Part shown: piece after piece, positions 32,640-40,134 of the stretch
Numbering within the stretch: the first letter of the stretch is position 1
Layout: the number at the start of each line of letters is the position of its first letter
Assembly: GCA_030638405.1 (NCBI GenBank)
Contig: DAOWER010000176.1
Location: forward strand, 1 to 40,464
Origin: Candidatus Eiseniibacteriota bacterium
Lineage (GTDB): Bacteria; Joyebacterota; Joyebacteria; Joyebacterales; Joyebacteraceae
Direction of reading: 5' to 3'
DNA: 40,464 nt
Position numbers and translations under genes: made by a program
The notes under the pieces: generated by a model
Seen by the model: only the letters and a program-made list of their open reading frames with translations
Told to the model about the DNA's origin: nothing
Database searches by the model: none

Positions 32640-34175
32640 TTACTCGTTGTGTGCGGCGCGTTCTACCCAGGCACCTTCATACCCGAGGAGCTTGACCGTG
32701 TCAAGAATTTCGCGGGTACTCGAAATCGTCGGATACCCGCCCGCCACCATGATCCGGAACCAGGTCCCTCTGTTCTTCACCTCCGTCGCCACCACATCCA
32801 CGGCCACACCCTGTTCGGTCAGCTGCCCGGCCTCCAGGACGGCCGCTCGCTCGTGTCGGTGCGAGCTGATCATGACGCGGTAAGGCCCGCCTGGTCCGCT
32901 GATCACGGCGTCCGCGTCGAGCGGTTCGCGCGTCGGACTCACGCCGGAATCCTCGTCGCTGCCGGCCCTGGTCTCCTCTTCGGGTATCTCCTCCTCTTCG
33001 GCGGACGTGGTCTCGCCCCCCGCCGCCGCTTCCCCGTCCCCGGGCGCGCCCTCGTCCGTCCCTGCCGCTTCACCCACCTCACCGCCGGGCGCCGAGGCAC
33101 CTTCCTGAGCCTCCGAATCACCACCCTCTGCTACGCGCTGTTCCGTCGGAACGGACCTGTCGCCCCCTGGGCCGAATCTGCTCTCCCCGATAGTGAACCA
33201 CCAGGAGAGCGCCGCGATGACAACTATCAGGAGGACGATCGCCATGACCGCCAGATGGTCCGGATTCCTACCCCGGCTGCGCGGCGCGACCGCGCCCACG
33301 ACCCGCGTCCGCGGACGCCGCGTGCTCCTCTCGAACCTCACCACGCTCTCGGGGGATGCGGGTTCGAGGCGCTCCGGTTCCGACTCCGGCGCCGAGGTCA
33401 CCGCTTCCATCGATCGCCCCGTATCCGCGGGCATCTGGGGCGCGAGGACGGCACGTTCACCCGGCTCGCCGGGCTCCTCGGCGTCGACGGCTTCGCTCTG
33501 CTCGCGGACGAGGATTCCCGTCGTCGTCACGCCGCCGGTGCACGAAGCCAGAGACGCCAGGTCGGCTCCACTCCCTGCGACGCAGACCGCGGCGTCGAGA
33601 GCGCTCAGGGTCTTCGACACCTGGGCCGGAGGCACGAGCACGAGAACCAGGGCATCCTCCGCGAGGCCTCTGAGTATCTTCGCGAATTCCTCCGACTCGA
33701 ACACGTCGTCCACCGACAGGGGATGCGAACCCGCCGTGACCACGCTGACGCCCGGCGCGAGAGTGCGCCTGACGACGGCCGTGCGTGACACTCCGAACAT
33801 GACCGCGTCCACCAATCCCTCGTCCGGGTCCTCGTGGAGTGCCTTCCCCAAGACGGGACGCTCGACGGCCGCGTCCACAAGGACCACCGCTCTTCCTCTG
33901 TCGCCGAACCACGCTGCCGCCTCCGCCGCGAGGCCGGCGGTTTCTGCCATGTCCGTTCCGGAAATCCCGACCACGCCCTTCGCTACACCCAGCAGCCGCT
34001 CGAGGTCCGGCATCCATCCCGCGGGCCCGTCCCCGATCACGGGACGCACCAGCACGGCGGCCCCGGACTGACCTGCGCGCTCCAGGACCAATCCGCCGCC
34101 GAGCGCACCGGACTCCCGCAGGCGGTCGAGCTCCTCACTGGCCGCTTCGGACGAGACTCTGAACTCCACTGTCAC
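32640..34175 (-). CDS. Membrane protein: degenerate ParA/BY-kinase-like domain, TM helix, acidic linker, SPOR domain
   Basis: A 511-aa protein of unusual composition. Residues 65-205 follow the order of a tyrosine-kinase/ParA-type P-loop domain: VVGISGTDMAETAGLAAEAA where Walker A belongs, VVLVDAAVERPVLGKAL where VDADLRRP belongs, VSVVTAGSHPLSVDDVF and LVLVLVPPA. The Walker A Lys, the second A' Asp and the Walker B Asp are gone, so ATP hydrolysis is unlikely. Residues 308-328 form one membrane helix, 335-420 a Glu/Gly/Ala-rich linker, and 430-505 a SPOR fold (GPYRVMISSHR, GTWFRIMVAGGY) that in other proteins binds denuded septal peptidoglycan. Start is GTG at 34175, overlapping the selA stop. 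Likely links cytoplasm and cell wall during division or envelope growth; function unknown. Confidence 0.82.
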   Translation of the reverse strand: MTVEFRVSSEAASEELDRLRESGALGGGLVLERAGQSGAAVLVRPVIGDGPAGWMPDLERLLGVAKGVVGISGTDMAETAGLAAEAAAWFGDRGRAVVLVDAAVERPVLGKALHEDPDEGLVDAVMFGVSRTAVVRRTLAPGVSVVTAGSHPLSVDDVFESEEFAKILRGLAEDALVLVLVPPAQVSKTLSALDAAVCVAGSGADLASLASCTGGVTTTGILVREQSEAVDAEEPGEPGERAVLAPQMPADTGRSMEAVTSAPESEPERLEPASPESVVRFERSTRRPRTRVVGAVAPRSRGRNPDHLAVMAIVLLIVVIAALSWWFTIGESRFGPGGDRSVPTEQRVAEGGDSEAQEGASAPGGEVGEAAGTDEGAPGDGEAAAGGETTSAEEEEIPEEETRAGSDEDSGVSPTREPLDADAVISGPGGPYRVMISSHRHERAAVLEAGQLTEQGVAVDVVATEVKNRGTWFRIMVAGGYPTISSTREILDTVKLLGYEGAWVERAAHNE

Positions 34176-35584
34176 TTCTCCTCGAATGCGCCGAGCAGGG
34201 CCGCCACCACAGCGGGGTCCTGGCTCTCGTCAATCGTCCTCAGGTCGACAATAATGCGGTCCTCGTGAGTCCTGGCCAGAACGGCAGGCGATGCGGTGAG
34301 CATCGCCGACGTCACCGAATCTGCAGAAACACCGCCTCGCGGTTCTATCTCGATCCCCCTGCTGGCTATGATCCTCTCGGGGGCGGCGCCACCGCCGACC
34401 AGTCCTTCCAGCTCCACTGCCGACACCCGGGCCCGGTCACCCAGCGAAGACGCCAGGGACGCGGCCATCTCCTCGGCCCTGCGCGCGAGCGCATCGAGCG
34501 GCGCAAGAATGGCCGCGAGCACCGGGACCGCCGTCTCAGCCTCTCCTCGGAGATAGCTCTGAAGAGTCGCGGAGAGCGCGGCAAGGGTCAGCTTCCCGGG
34601 ACGAAGCGCCCGCGTCAGTGGATTGGCTCTCATGCGAGAGATGGCGCTCGCCGTACCAACAGCGATCCCCGCCTGCGGGCCACCGAGTATCTTGTCACCA
34701 CTGAACGTGGACACGGTCGCTCCGGCGGAGACGCTTTCCCTGACCGTCATCTCGCCCGAGAGTCCCAGCTTCTCGGGGTCGGCAAGGATGCCGCTTCCGA
34801 GGTCGTGAATGACGGGAATGCCGAAATGTTCGCCGAGCGACGCCAGTTCCTTGAGCGAGACGCGCTCGACGAATCCCGATATCGAGTAGTTGCTCCAGTG
34901 AGCTGACAGCAGCGCGCCCGTGCTGCTTCTGATCGCATCTCGGAAGTCCGACAGGTGTGTGCGGTTCGTCGTTCCCACCTCCACCATGCGGGAGCCGCTG
35001 CGCTCGAAGACGTCCGGGAGTCTGAACGAACCACCTATCTCGATAAGTTCACCACGCGAGACGATGACCTCTCGGCCCGGAGCGAGTGTGTTCAGAACAA
35101 GAAGGACCGCCGCCGCGTTGTTGTTGACCACAAGGGCGTCCTCGGCTCCCGTGAGTTCGCAGAGCGCGTCCCTAACCAGATAGTCGCGTTTTCCGCGAGT
35201 GCCCCTGATGAGGTCGTACTCGAGGTTCGAGTAGCCCCGCGCTACCTCCGCGACGGCCGCCACAGCCTGCGCGGACAGCGGCGCCCTTCCCAGATTGGTG
35301 TGGACGACGATTCCCGTTGCGTTGATCACCGGGACGAGTCCTCGCGCCGGAGAACGGACGAGCTCCCTCTCCACTTCCGCCAGGATGCCATCCCGCACGC
35401 CCTGAGGGGAATCACCGTGACGGCACTCTCCCGCCAGCAATGCGGCGCGCTCGCGATCGAGGATCTCCCTCACGAGGCGGACCGCGAGGGGCCTCGGCTG
35501 TATCGCGCTCAGGCCCCTCTCATCGAGATGAGCCAGCACAGCATCGACTGAAGGGATCGCGCTCAGGTTGCTCTTCTCGGTCAT
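34172..35584 (-). CDS. selA: L-seryl-tRNA(Sec) selenium transferase
   Basis: A 470-aa PLP enzyme that turns seryl-tRNA(Sec) into selenocysteyl-tRNA(Sec) with selenophosphate. Family motifs include INATGIVVHTNLGRAPLS, YSNLEYDLIRGTRGKR, ALVVNNNAAAVLLVLNTLA, GTTNRTHLSDFRDAI, PVIHDLGSGIL and TFSGDKILGGPQAGI (the Lys binds PLP). Length is normal. I chose ATG 35584; ATG 35617 (11 residues more) has a closer GGAG and is possible, while the open frame reaching 35863 has no family similarity. The presence of selA implies the organism decodes UGA as selenocysteine, but selB, selC and selD are outside the window. A sigma-70 promoter and a strong hairpin lie upstream. Confidence 0.95.
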   Translation of the reverse strand: MTEKSNLSAIPSVDAVLAHLDERGLSAIQPRPLAVRLVREILDRERAALLAGECRHGDSPQGVRDGILAEVERELVRSPARGLVPVINATGIVVHTNLGRAPLSAQAVAAVAEVARGYSNLEYDLIRGTRGKRDYLVRDALCELTGAEDALVVNNNAAAVLLVLNTLAPGREVIVSRGELIEIGGSFRLPDVFERSGSRMVEVGTTNRTHLSDFRDAIRSSTGALLSAHWSNYSISGFVERVSLKELASLGEHFGIPVIHDLGSGILADPEKLGLSGEMTVRESVSAGATVSTFSGDKILGGPQAGIAVGTASAISRMRANPLTRALRPGKLTLAALSATLQSYLRGEAETAVPVLAAILAPLDALARRAEEMAASLASSLGDRARVSAVELEGLVGGGAAPERIIASRGIEIEPRGGVSADSVTSAMLTASPAVLARTHEDRIIVDLRTIDESQDPAVVAALLGAFEEK

Positions 35585-35632
35585 GAGCCAGCGCGCAGAC
35601 CTCCTGGGCCTGCGCATCCTCTCCGGCAGGTC

Positions 35633-35654
35633 TCGGCGCGGCAAGCCGCGCCGA
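35633..35654 (-). other. Perfect 10-bp inverted repeat in the selA leader
   Basis: TCGGCGCGGC and its exact complement GCCGCGCCGA are separated by two bases. It would form a very stable hairpin in the mRNA, about 49 nt upstream of the selA ATG and 40 nt after the predicted transcription start. No U-tract follows, so it does not look like a terminator. A regulatory role is possible but unproven. Confidence 0.7.
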
Positions 35655-35701
35655 AGGACGGCCGCTCCCGTACGCAGCCGGCAACGGTAGACAGTGGCGT
35701 G

Positions 35702-35730
35702 AGAATATCGGTCCGCTGACAGGTGGTCAA
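35702..35730 (-). promoter_or_regulatory. Sigma-70-type promoter of selA
   Basis: Minus-strand TTGACC (35730-35725) and TATTCT (35707-35702) with a 17-nt spacer. Predicted transcription start near 35695, giving a leader of about 110 nt. It would drive selA-SPOR-smc-ftsY. Confidence 0.6.
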
Positions 35731-36165
35731 GCGCTTTCGCCCGCGTAAGTTGCGGAGAGCCCACACATAGCGTCCGGCGGCCCCCGCCGCACACGGGGTG
35801 CGCTGCAACAAGGTGCGTGCATCGTGCTCCGCTGCCGCGCTGCACCCCGGCGGACACACACACCGCGGCCCACGCGGAGGCGGCCGGGAAGCCCCATAGA
35901 GTCCCCTAATCCCCCGCGCTTGTGCCAGTTGCACCGCTGATACCCCCGGCTTGGCACGTCAATTGCACGAAGAACGGCCTGTGGGGCCCCCAGGAGGAGG
36001 GTTCAGGGGGAACTGAGTCCGCCGGTCCGGCTGCAGCAAAGGAGGCCGCCTAGACGACCGTTGTCACACCCGAGGCAGACGTTTGCCCGGCAATTGCGAT
36101 GGAAGAGAGGGGAACGGCTGTGCCTCCCCTCAAGACCCAGGGCTCCAACATGGAGTTTTTGAGCG
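35731..36165. other. Intergenic region between divergent selA and the WWCG protein gene
   Basis: About 435 nt with no convincing gene on either strand; open frames here have no recognisable similarity. It holds the inverted repeat CGGGGTGC/GCACCCCG (35794-35801 and 35842-35849, 40 nt apart), several TGCA-containing elements between 35804 and 35845, the sigma-54 promoter at 35952-35967 and, in the 190-nt leader, a hairpin GAGGGGA/TCCCCTC (36107-36113 with 36125-36131) with an inner GGC/GCC pair. The inverted repeat lies about 100-160 nt upstream of the promoter, where an enhancer-binding protein would be expected. Confidence 0.6.
35952..35967 (+). promoter_or_regulatory. Sigma-54 (RpoN) promoter
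   Basis: TGGCAC-GTCAA-TTGCA matches the -24/-12 consensus TGGCAC-N5-TTGCW at every position. Transcription should start near 35977 and run into the secreted protein gene at 36166. No competing sigma-70 promoter was seen for this gene. Activation would need an AAA+ enhancer-binding protein, which is not in the window. Confidence 0.85.
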
Positions 36166-37383
36166 ATGCTTAAGAGAACGCTTTGTGTGCTGGTAGTGAC
36201 CGCCGCTGTGCTCGCGCTCGTGGCGACAGCGACGGCCAAGAGGACGGTTGCGGACTACACGCAGAACGTCGACCTGCCGAACTCGCGCAGCCCCATCGTG
36301 CTGTTCTTTGACGACATGGAGAGCGGCGTCAACGGGTGGACGACCGCCGACAACACCGCCACTGCGACGCCTCACTTCCACGTGGACACGTACATGGCCT
36401 ACGAAGGCACGTACTCGTGGTGGTGCGGTAACTTCGACTACGACACCGATGGCGGCTACGGCAACAGCTGGGATGACAGGCTGATAATCCCGACGACGGA
36501 TCTGACCGCTGCCACGTATCCGATCCTGACCTACGCGTTCCGTCACGATTCGGAGATGGGGTACGACTTCACGTACGTGCAGGCCGAGAGCGGCGGCGTC
36601 TACGTAGACCTGAACCGTGGCTACGACGGTGCGGCCCCGTGGACGGACATCGGTCTCTACGGCTTCATCCTTGAAACGTACGACAATCCGCTCAACGCCC
36701 GCTTCCGCTTCGTCTCGGACGGCGCCTGGTCGGATGAGGACGGTCTGTATCTGTCGGTCGGTGGCGGTTTCATGTGTGACATCGTCAAGGTCTTCGACTA
36801 CTTCGGCGGCTACGTCTACTTCTTCGACAACGCCGACGACGAGGTCAATCTGATTCCGGGGATTCCCGGCTCGGCCGGCGACTTCTGGCACTTGATCGAC
36901 AGGATGTGCCCGGCGTATTCGGACCCGCACAGCTGGTGGTGCGGCGATGACTCCGACACGACCCTGACCCCTCCGAACCTCAACAACTCGCTGATCTCTC
37001 CCGCCGTCAGCATCGTCGGCGCCGGGACCTGCACGCTGCGCATGTTGCTGCACGCGGAGGTTCCCACGGTGGACAACGACTACTGGACCGAGGAGGTCAG
37101 TGTCGACGGCGGTGGCAGCTGGGCGACGACCGGCGCGTGGTGGGGCGACTTCGGCTCCTGCGACGGTTGGGGCACGAGCGGTATCTCCGGGATCGACATC
37201 AGCTCGTTCCTGCCTGGAACCGAGTTCCAGTTCAAGCTGACGTTCTACTCGACAGAGAACGGGTGCGGTCCGGGTGCCGCCGGCGGCGCAGGCATCATGC
37301 TGGACGACACCTGGCTTGAGGACTGGACCGGTTCGCCGGTCGAGGAGCAGAGCTGGGGCAGCATCAAGGCCATGTACAGGTAG
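36166..37383 (+). CDS. Secreted protein with two WWCG jelly-roll-like modules
   Basis: A 405-aa exported protein and the only plus-strand gene here. A signal peptide (MLKRTLCVLVVTAAVLALVA, cleavage near residue 24) is followed by two similar modules, each opening with a (Y/H)SWWCG motif (residues 83-88 and 255-260) and containing (R)LIIPTTDLT or LISPAVSIV strands, like the MAM/lamin-G-type modules found beside immune-inhibitor-A peptidases. FFDDMESGVNGWTTAD before the first module is typical of such modules. No peptidase motif is present. The C-terminus SWGSIKAMYR is short, basic and aromatic and could be a sorting or processing tag. The ATG lies 10 nt after GGAG. Sigma-54 promoter upstream, terminator 24 nt downstream. 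Likely surface or extracellular adhesin-type; function unknown. Confidence 0.88.
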   Translation: MLKRTLCVLVVTAAVLALVATATAKRTVADYTQNVDLPNSRSPIVLFFDDMESGVNGWTTADNTATATPHFHVDTYMAYEGTYSWWCGNFDYDTDGGYGNSWDDRLIIPTTDLTAATYPILTYAFRHDSEMGYDFTYVQAESGGVYVDLNRGYDGAAPWTDIGLYGFILETYDNPLNARFRFVSDGAWSDEDGLYLSVGGGFMCDIVKVFDYFGGYVYFFDNADDEVNLIPGIPGSAGDFWHLIDRMCPAYSDPHSWWCGDDSDTTLTPPNLNNSLISPAVSIVGAGTCTLRMLLHAEVPTVDNDYWTEEVSVDGGGSWATTGAWWGDFGSCDGWGTSGISGIDISSFLPGTEFQFKLTFYSTENGCGPGAAGGAGIMLDDTWLEDWTGSPVEEQSWGSIKAMYR

Positions 37384-37407
37384 TTCCTCGAAAGCAGTTC
37401 TGAGCGA

Positions 37408-37440
37408 AACGGGGGGTGGCGTTCGGCGCCGCCCCTCGTT
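37408..37440. terminator. Strong hairpin terminator between convergent genes
   Basis: A 14-bp stem (37408-37421 with 37427-37440, two G-U pairs on the plus-strand RNA) with loop TTCGG. AACG outside one arm and CGTT outside the other make it usable in both directions: it ends the secreted-protein gene and protects it from transcription through the permease gene. The following T-tract is weak. Confidence 0.75.
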
Positions 37441-37547
37441 CTGCGTTGCATGGGCGCCATGTGCGACGCCGCAGACCTGCCGCTGCGGTCGATGCAAACG
37501 GGCGCTGCCGGAGCCGCGGCACGCCTGCAATGGTCCGGGAATGGACG

Positions 37548-38858
37548 CTAGAGATAGCGCACTAGAACGTACACCGTTGTGACGAGGAGACAGATCGCAG
37601 TCACGGGAACGCCCGTCCTGGCGTAGGTCGTGAACGAGAGCGGTTCCCGCTCTTTAGACGACAACCCGACGACTGCCATGTTCGCGGCCGCGCCGACGAC
37701 GGTCGCGTTCCCACCCAGGCAGGCTCCGGCGGCGAGCGCCCACCAGAAAGCCAGCGCGACGCCCGGGTCGGACGCGCCCACGTGGTTCACTATGATCTGA
37801 ACCAGGGGTATCAACACAGTGACGGTGGGAACCGCCGAGATCAGAGAGGCAGTGATGGCAGTTCCCCAGAGAATCACGATTATCAGGACGGCCGGTGTCT
37901 CGGATACCCCGAGGATTCCGCGCGCCGCCAGGTCGACCACTCCCACCGCCTCAAGGGCGCCCACCAGAACGAAGAGACCGATGAAGAAGAAGAGCACCCC
38001 CCACTCCACCTCCGCAAGCAGTTCCTCCGGATTGATGCGTGTGACCACGAGCAAGAGAGCGGCGCCCGCGAGTGCCACCGTGGCAGGCTGGAGCCCCAGC
38101 TCGTGATGAAACAGGAACCCGACCAGCACGAGCCCGAGTACCGCGAGCGTGCGGCGGAGGAGCCCCGCGTCTCTTATCGCTTGACCGGCGTCCATCGATT
38201 CCAGCGCCTTGCTCTTAGCTTCCGGCGGCGAGGCGAAGAAGTCACGCTGTCCGACCAGCCTCAGGTAGAGCAGGCTCACACCAAGACAGATGAGCGCAAG
38301 AGGTCCGAGATTAACAAGGAAGTCCATGAAGGAGAGATGCACTGACATCCCGGGGACCAGGGCGCGGCTGCCAACCAGTATGTTCGGCGGATCACCTATC
38401 AGGGTCGCCATTCCGCCGATGTTGGCCATGATTATCAACATGACCAGAAACGGCATGACGTTCTTGCCCAGGAGATCCGAGACGAGGTAGATGACCGGCA
38501 CGATCATGATGACGGTAGTGACGTTGTCGATGAAGGCCGAGCTCACCGCCGTAATCGCGGCGAAACCCGCGAATATCAGGAAGACCCTCCCCCTCCCACG
38601 CTGCGCCACTCTGAGGGCGAGGAACTTGAAGACCCCCGTGCGCGCGAGGACCGCCACGATGAGCATCATGCCGATCAGGAGACCCAGGGTGTTGAAGTCT
38701 ATGAACCCCACGGCCTCGTCTTGGGATAGCGATAGCCCCGGCAGGAGCAGAACCACCAGAGCTCCAGCCAGGGCTATCGTCGTTCGATGAAGCCGCTCGG
38801 TGACGATGAAGAAGTACGTGGCTACGAAGACCGCCGTCACGGCGACGAGTGGAAACAT
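37548..38858 (-). CDS. ArsB/NhaD-superfamily (ion transporter) permease
   Basis: A 436-aa inner-membrane transporter with about 11 helices. FIDFNTLGLLIGMMLIVAVL, SSAFIDNVTTVIMIVPVI, GGMATLIGDPPNILVGSRAL and, in the second half, CLGGNATVVGAAANMAVVGL are the repeated re-entrant motifs of the IT superfamily branch that includes ArsB, NhaD and the mammalian P protein (PF03600-like). Members export arsenite, exchange sodium for protons or carry dicarboxylates; the sequence does not decide between them, and no arsenic genes are nearby. The ATG has AGGA nine bases upstream. It begins 32 nt after the parvulin lipoprotein gene and converges with the plus-strand gene across the terminator at 37408. Confidence 0.92.
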   Translation of the reverse strand: MFPLVAVTAVFVATYFFIVTERLHRTTIALAGALVVLLLPGLSLSQDEAVGFIDFNTLGLLIGMMLIVAVLARTGVFKFLALRVAQRGRGRVFLIFAGFAAITAVSSAFIDNVTTVIMIVPVIYLVSDLLGKNVMPFLVMLIIMANIGGMATLIGDPPNILVGSRALVPGMSVHLSFMDFLVNLGPLALICLGVSLLYLRLVGQRDFFASPPEAKSKALESMDAGQAIRDAGLLRRTLAVLGLVLVGFLFHHELGLQPATVALAGAALLLVVTRINPEELLAEVEWGVLFFFIGLFVLVGALEAVGVVDLAARGILGVSETPAVLIIVILWGTAITASLISAVPTVTVLIPLVQIIVNHVGASDPGVALAFWWALAAGACLGGNATVVGAAANMAVVGLSSKEREPLSFTTYARTGVPVTAICLLVTTVYVLVRYL

Positions 38859-38890
38859 CCGTCAGAGTCCTCTCACACGCCCTCCCGCTG

Positions 38891-40060
38891 CTACTGGGAG
38901 ATGACGTCCCCTTCCTCGAAGGGCGGGTTCTCGTCGCCCATGTGCTCGAGCATCCAGTCTGCGGACGGCACGAGAGCCGAGTCGGGGTAGAGCGTCTTCA
39001 TTCTCGTGAACGCGTTGCGCGCCGCCTCGTAGTTGGACAGCTCCTCGGCGTGGATGAACCCGATCATGAACTGGGCCTCCGCGGCGTGCTCTCCATCGGG
39101 GTAGTTGAACACGAGTTCGGAGTAGTAGTTGAGCCTGGTCAGCGGGTCCTCGGTCTCCTGGGCGAGCGTGAAGAGTTCCTCTTCGCTTCTCGGCTTGGCC
39201 CTGAAGACGTCCTCGTTGACCCTGACACCGTAGCTCTCCTTCAGATCAGCGAGGATCTCCTCGTAGTGCTCCCGCGTCTTCTCGGGCAGGAGGCTCTTCA
39301 CGATCTGTTCGCGAACCTCTTCCAGCGGCTTGAGTCCGTCGTCGACCTTCTCCTCGATGCGAACGACGTGCCATCCTCTCTCGGAGCGCAGCGGGTCCGT
39401 GACCTCGCCGGCCTTCCACTCTCTGATGCGTTCGATGAACGCGACGTCCATGCCGGCGCCGGGTGCGCCGTCACCCTGCGTCACCGAGGCCATGAGTCCG
39501 CCGGCGCTCTTCGTCGCGGAATCGGTCGAGACCTCCCGTGCGACCGACGCGAAATCCTCTCCCCCGAGCACTCTCGACCTGGCCGCGTCGGCTGCAGCTC
39601 TGGTCGGCACGAGGATGTGCCGGAACTTGACGCGCCCGCGGCGCTGGAACTGCTCGCCGTGTTCCTCGTAGTAAGCCTCGACGTTCTCGTCCGGGACCAC
39701 CGTCGTGGCCTCGACGCCCTCGGCGTAGAAGGCCTGGATCACCGCCCGGCGCTTGACCGCCTCGAGTGCCCTCACGACCTCGGGGTCCTGGTCGTGCCCC
39801 GCCTTCAGGGCCGCCTGATAGAGCACCTCCTCATCCACCAGCCTGTGGAGGAACGCGATCGTACCCTCAGGCCCGGCGAACTGCTGCTGCGCGAACGGCG
39901 GTAGCTCGGCCATTTTCTGCATGAGATAGCTCTTCGTGATGTTGGTCCGTCCGACTCTGGCCACGATCTCGTCGTCGCTCCCGGAGCCGCATCCCAGGCA
40001 CCAGATGCCCGCGGCGAGAACGACGAGCATGAGTGCGGTGATCGTGAAACTCCTTGACAT
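38891..40060 (-). CDS. Parvulin-type peptidyl-prolyl isomerase lipoprotein with TPR-like C-terminus
   Basis: A 389-aa exported foldase. A signal sequence ends at WCLGC-GSGS (Cys24), a likely lipoprotein site although Cys at -3 is not canonical. An N-terminal SurA/PrsA-like helical part (35-135) precedes the PpiC domain (about 140-240: VKFRHILVPTRAAADAAR, GEDFASVAREVSTDSA, SAGGLM, VTDPLRSERGWHVVRIEEK). Residues 285-370 form tetratricopeptide-like helices (YYSELVFNYPDGEHAAEAQF, NYEAARNAFTRMKTLYPDS) as in CpoB/BamD-type proteins. It should help fold outer-membrane or secreted proteins in the periplasm. The ATG at 40060 has GGAGGAG four bases upstream; 16 further upstream codons are open but lack family similarity. 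Confidence 0.93.
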   Translation of the reverse strand: MSRSFTITALMLVVLAAGIWCLGCGSGSDDEIVARVGRTNITKSYLMQKMAELPPFAQQQFAGPEGTIAFLHRLVDEEVLYQAALKAGHDQDPEVVRALEAVKRRAVIQAFYAEGVEATTVVPDENVEAYYEEHGEQFQRRGRVKFRHILVPTRAAADAARSRVLGGEDFASVAREVSTDSATKSAGGLMASVTQGDGAPGAGMDVAFIERIREWKAGEVTDPLRSERGWHVVRIEEKVDDGLKPLEEVREQIVKSLLPEKTREHYEEILADLKESYGVRVNEDVFRAKPRSEEELFTLAQETEDPLTRLNYYSELVFNYPDGEHAAEAQFMIGFIHAEELSNYEAARNAFTRMKTLYPDSALVPSADWMLEHMGDENPPFEEGDVISQ

Positions 40061-40134
40061 GTGCTCCTCCCCGCTTGTTCGTTGACGAATGCTGCCGTGC
40101 CAGGCCACTCCGCGCCTGCGCGGCGACCTCGTTG

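Noticed and set aside
35585..35957. Minus-strand open frames upstream of selA, including an extended SelA start at 35863
   Set aside because: They cover the promoter and hairpin region, are Cys/Arg-rich with no family similarity, and SelA of normal length starts at 35584 or 35617.
35995..36105. Cyclic di-GMP (GEMM-I) riboswitch in the sigma-54 leader
   Set aside because: GCAAAGG, CCTA and CGATGG resemble parts of the aptamer, but the GGCAAACC box and the tetraloop-receptor pairing are missing. A covariance scan is needed before claiming it.
35585..36165. tRNA(Sec) or other RNA gene near selA
   Set aside because: No acceptor/T-arm combination with a GGTTCGA-like box and UCA anticodon could be found on either strand.
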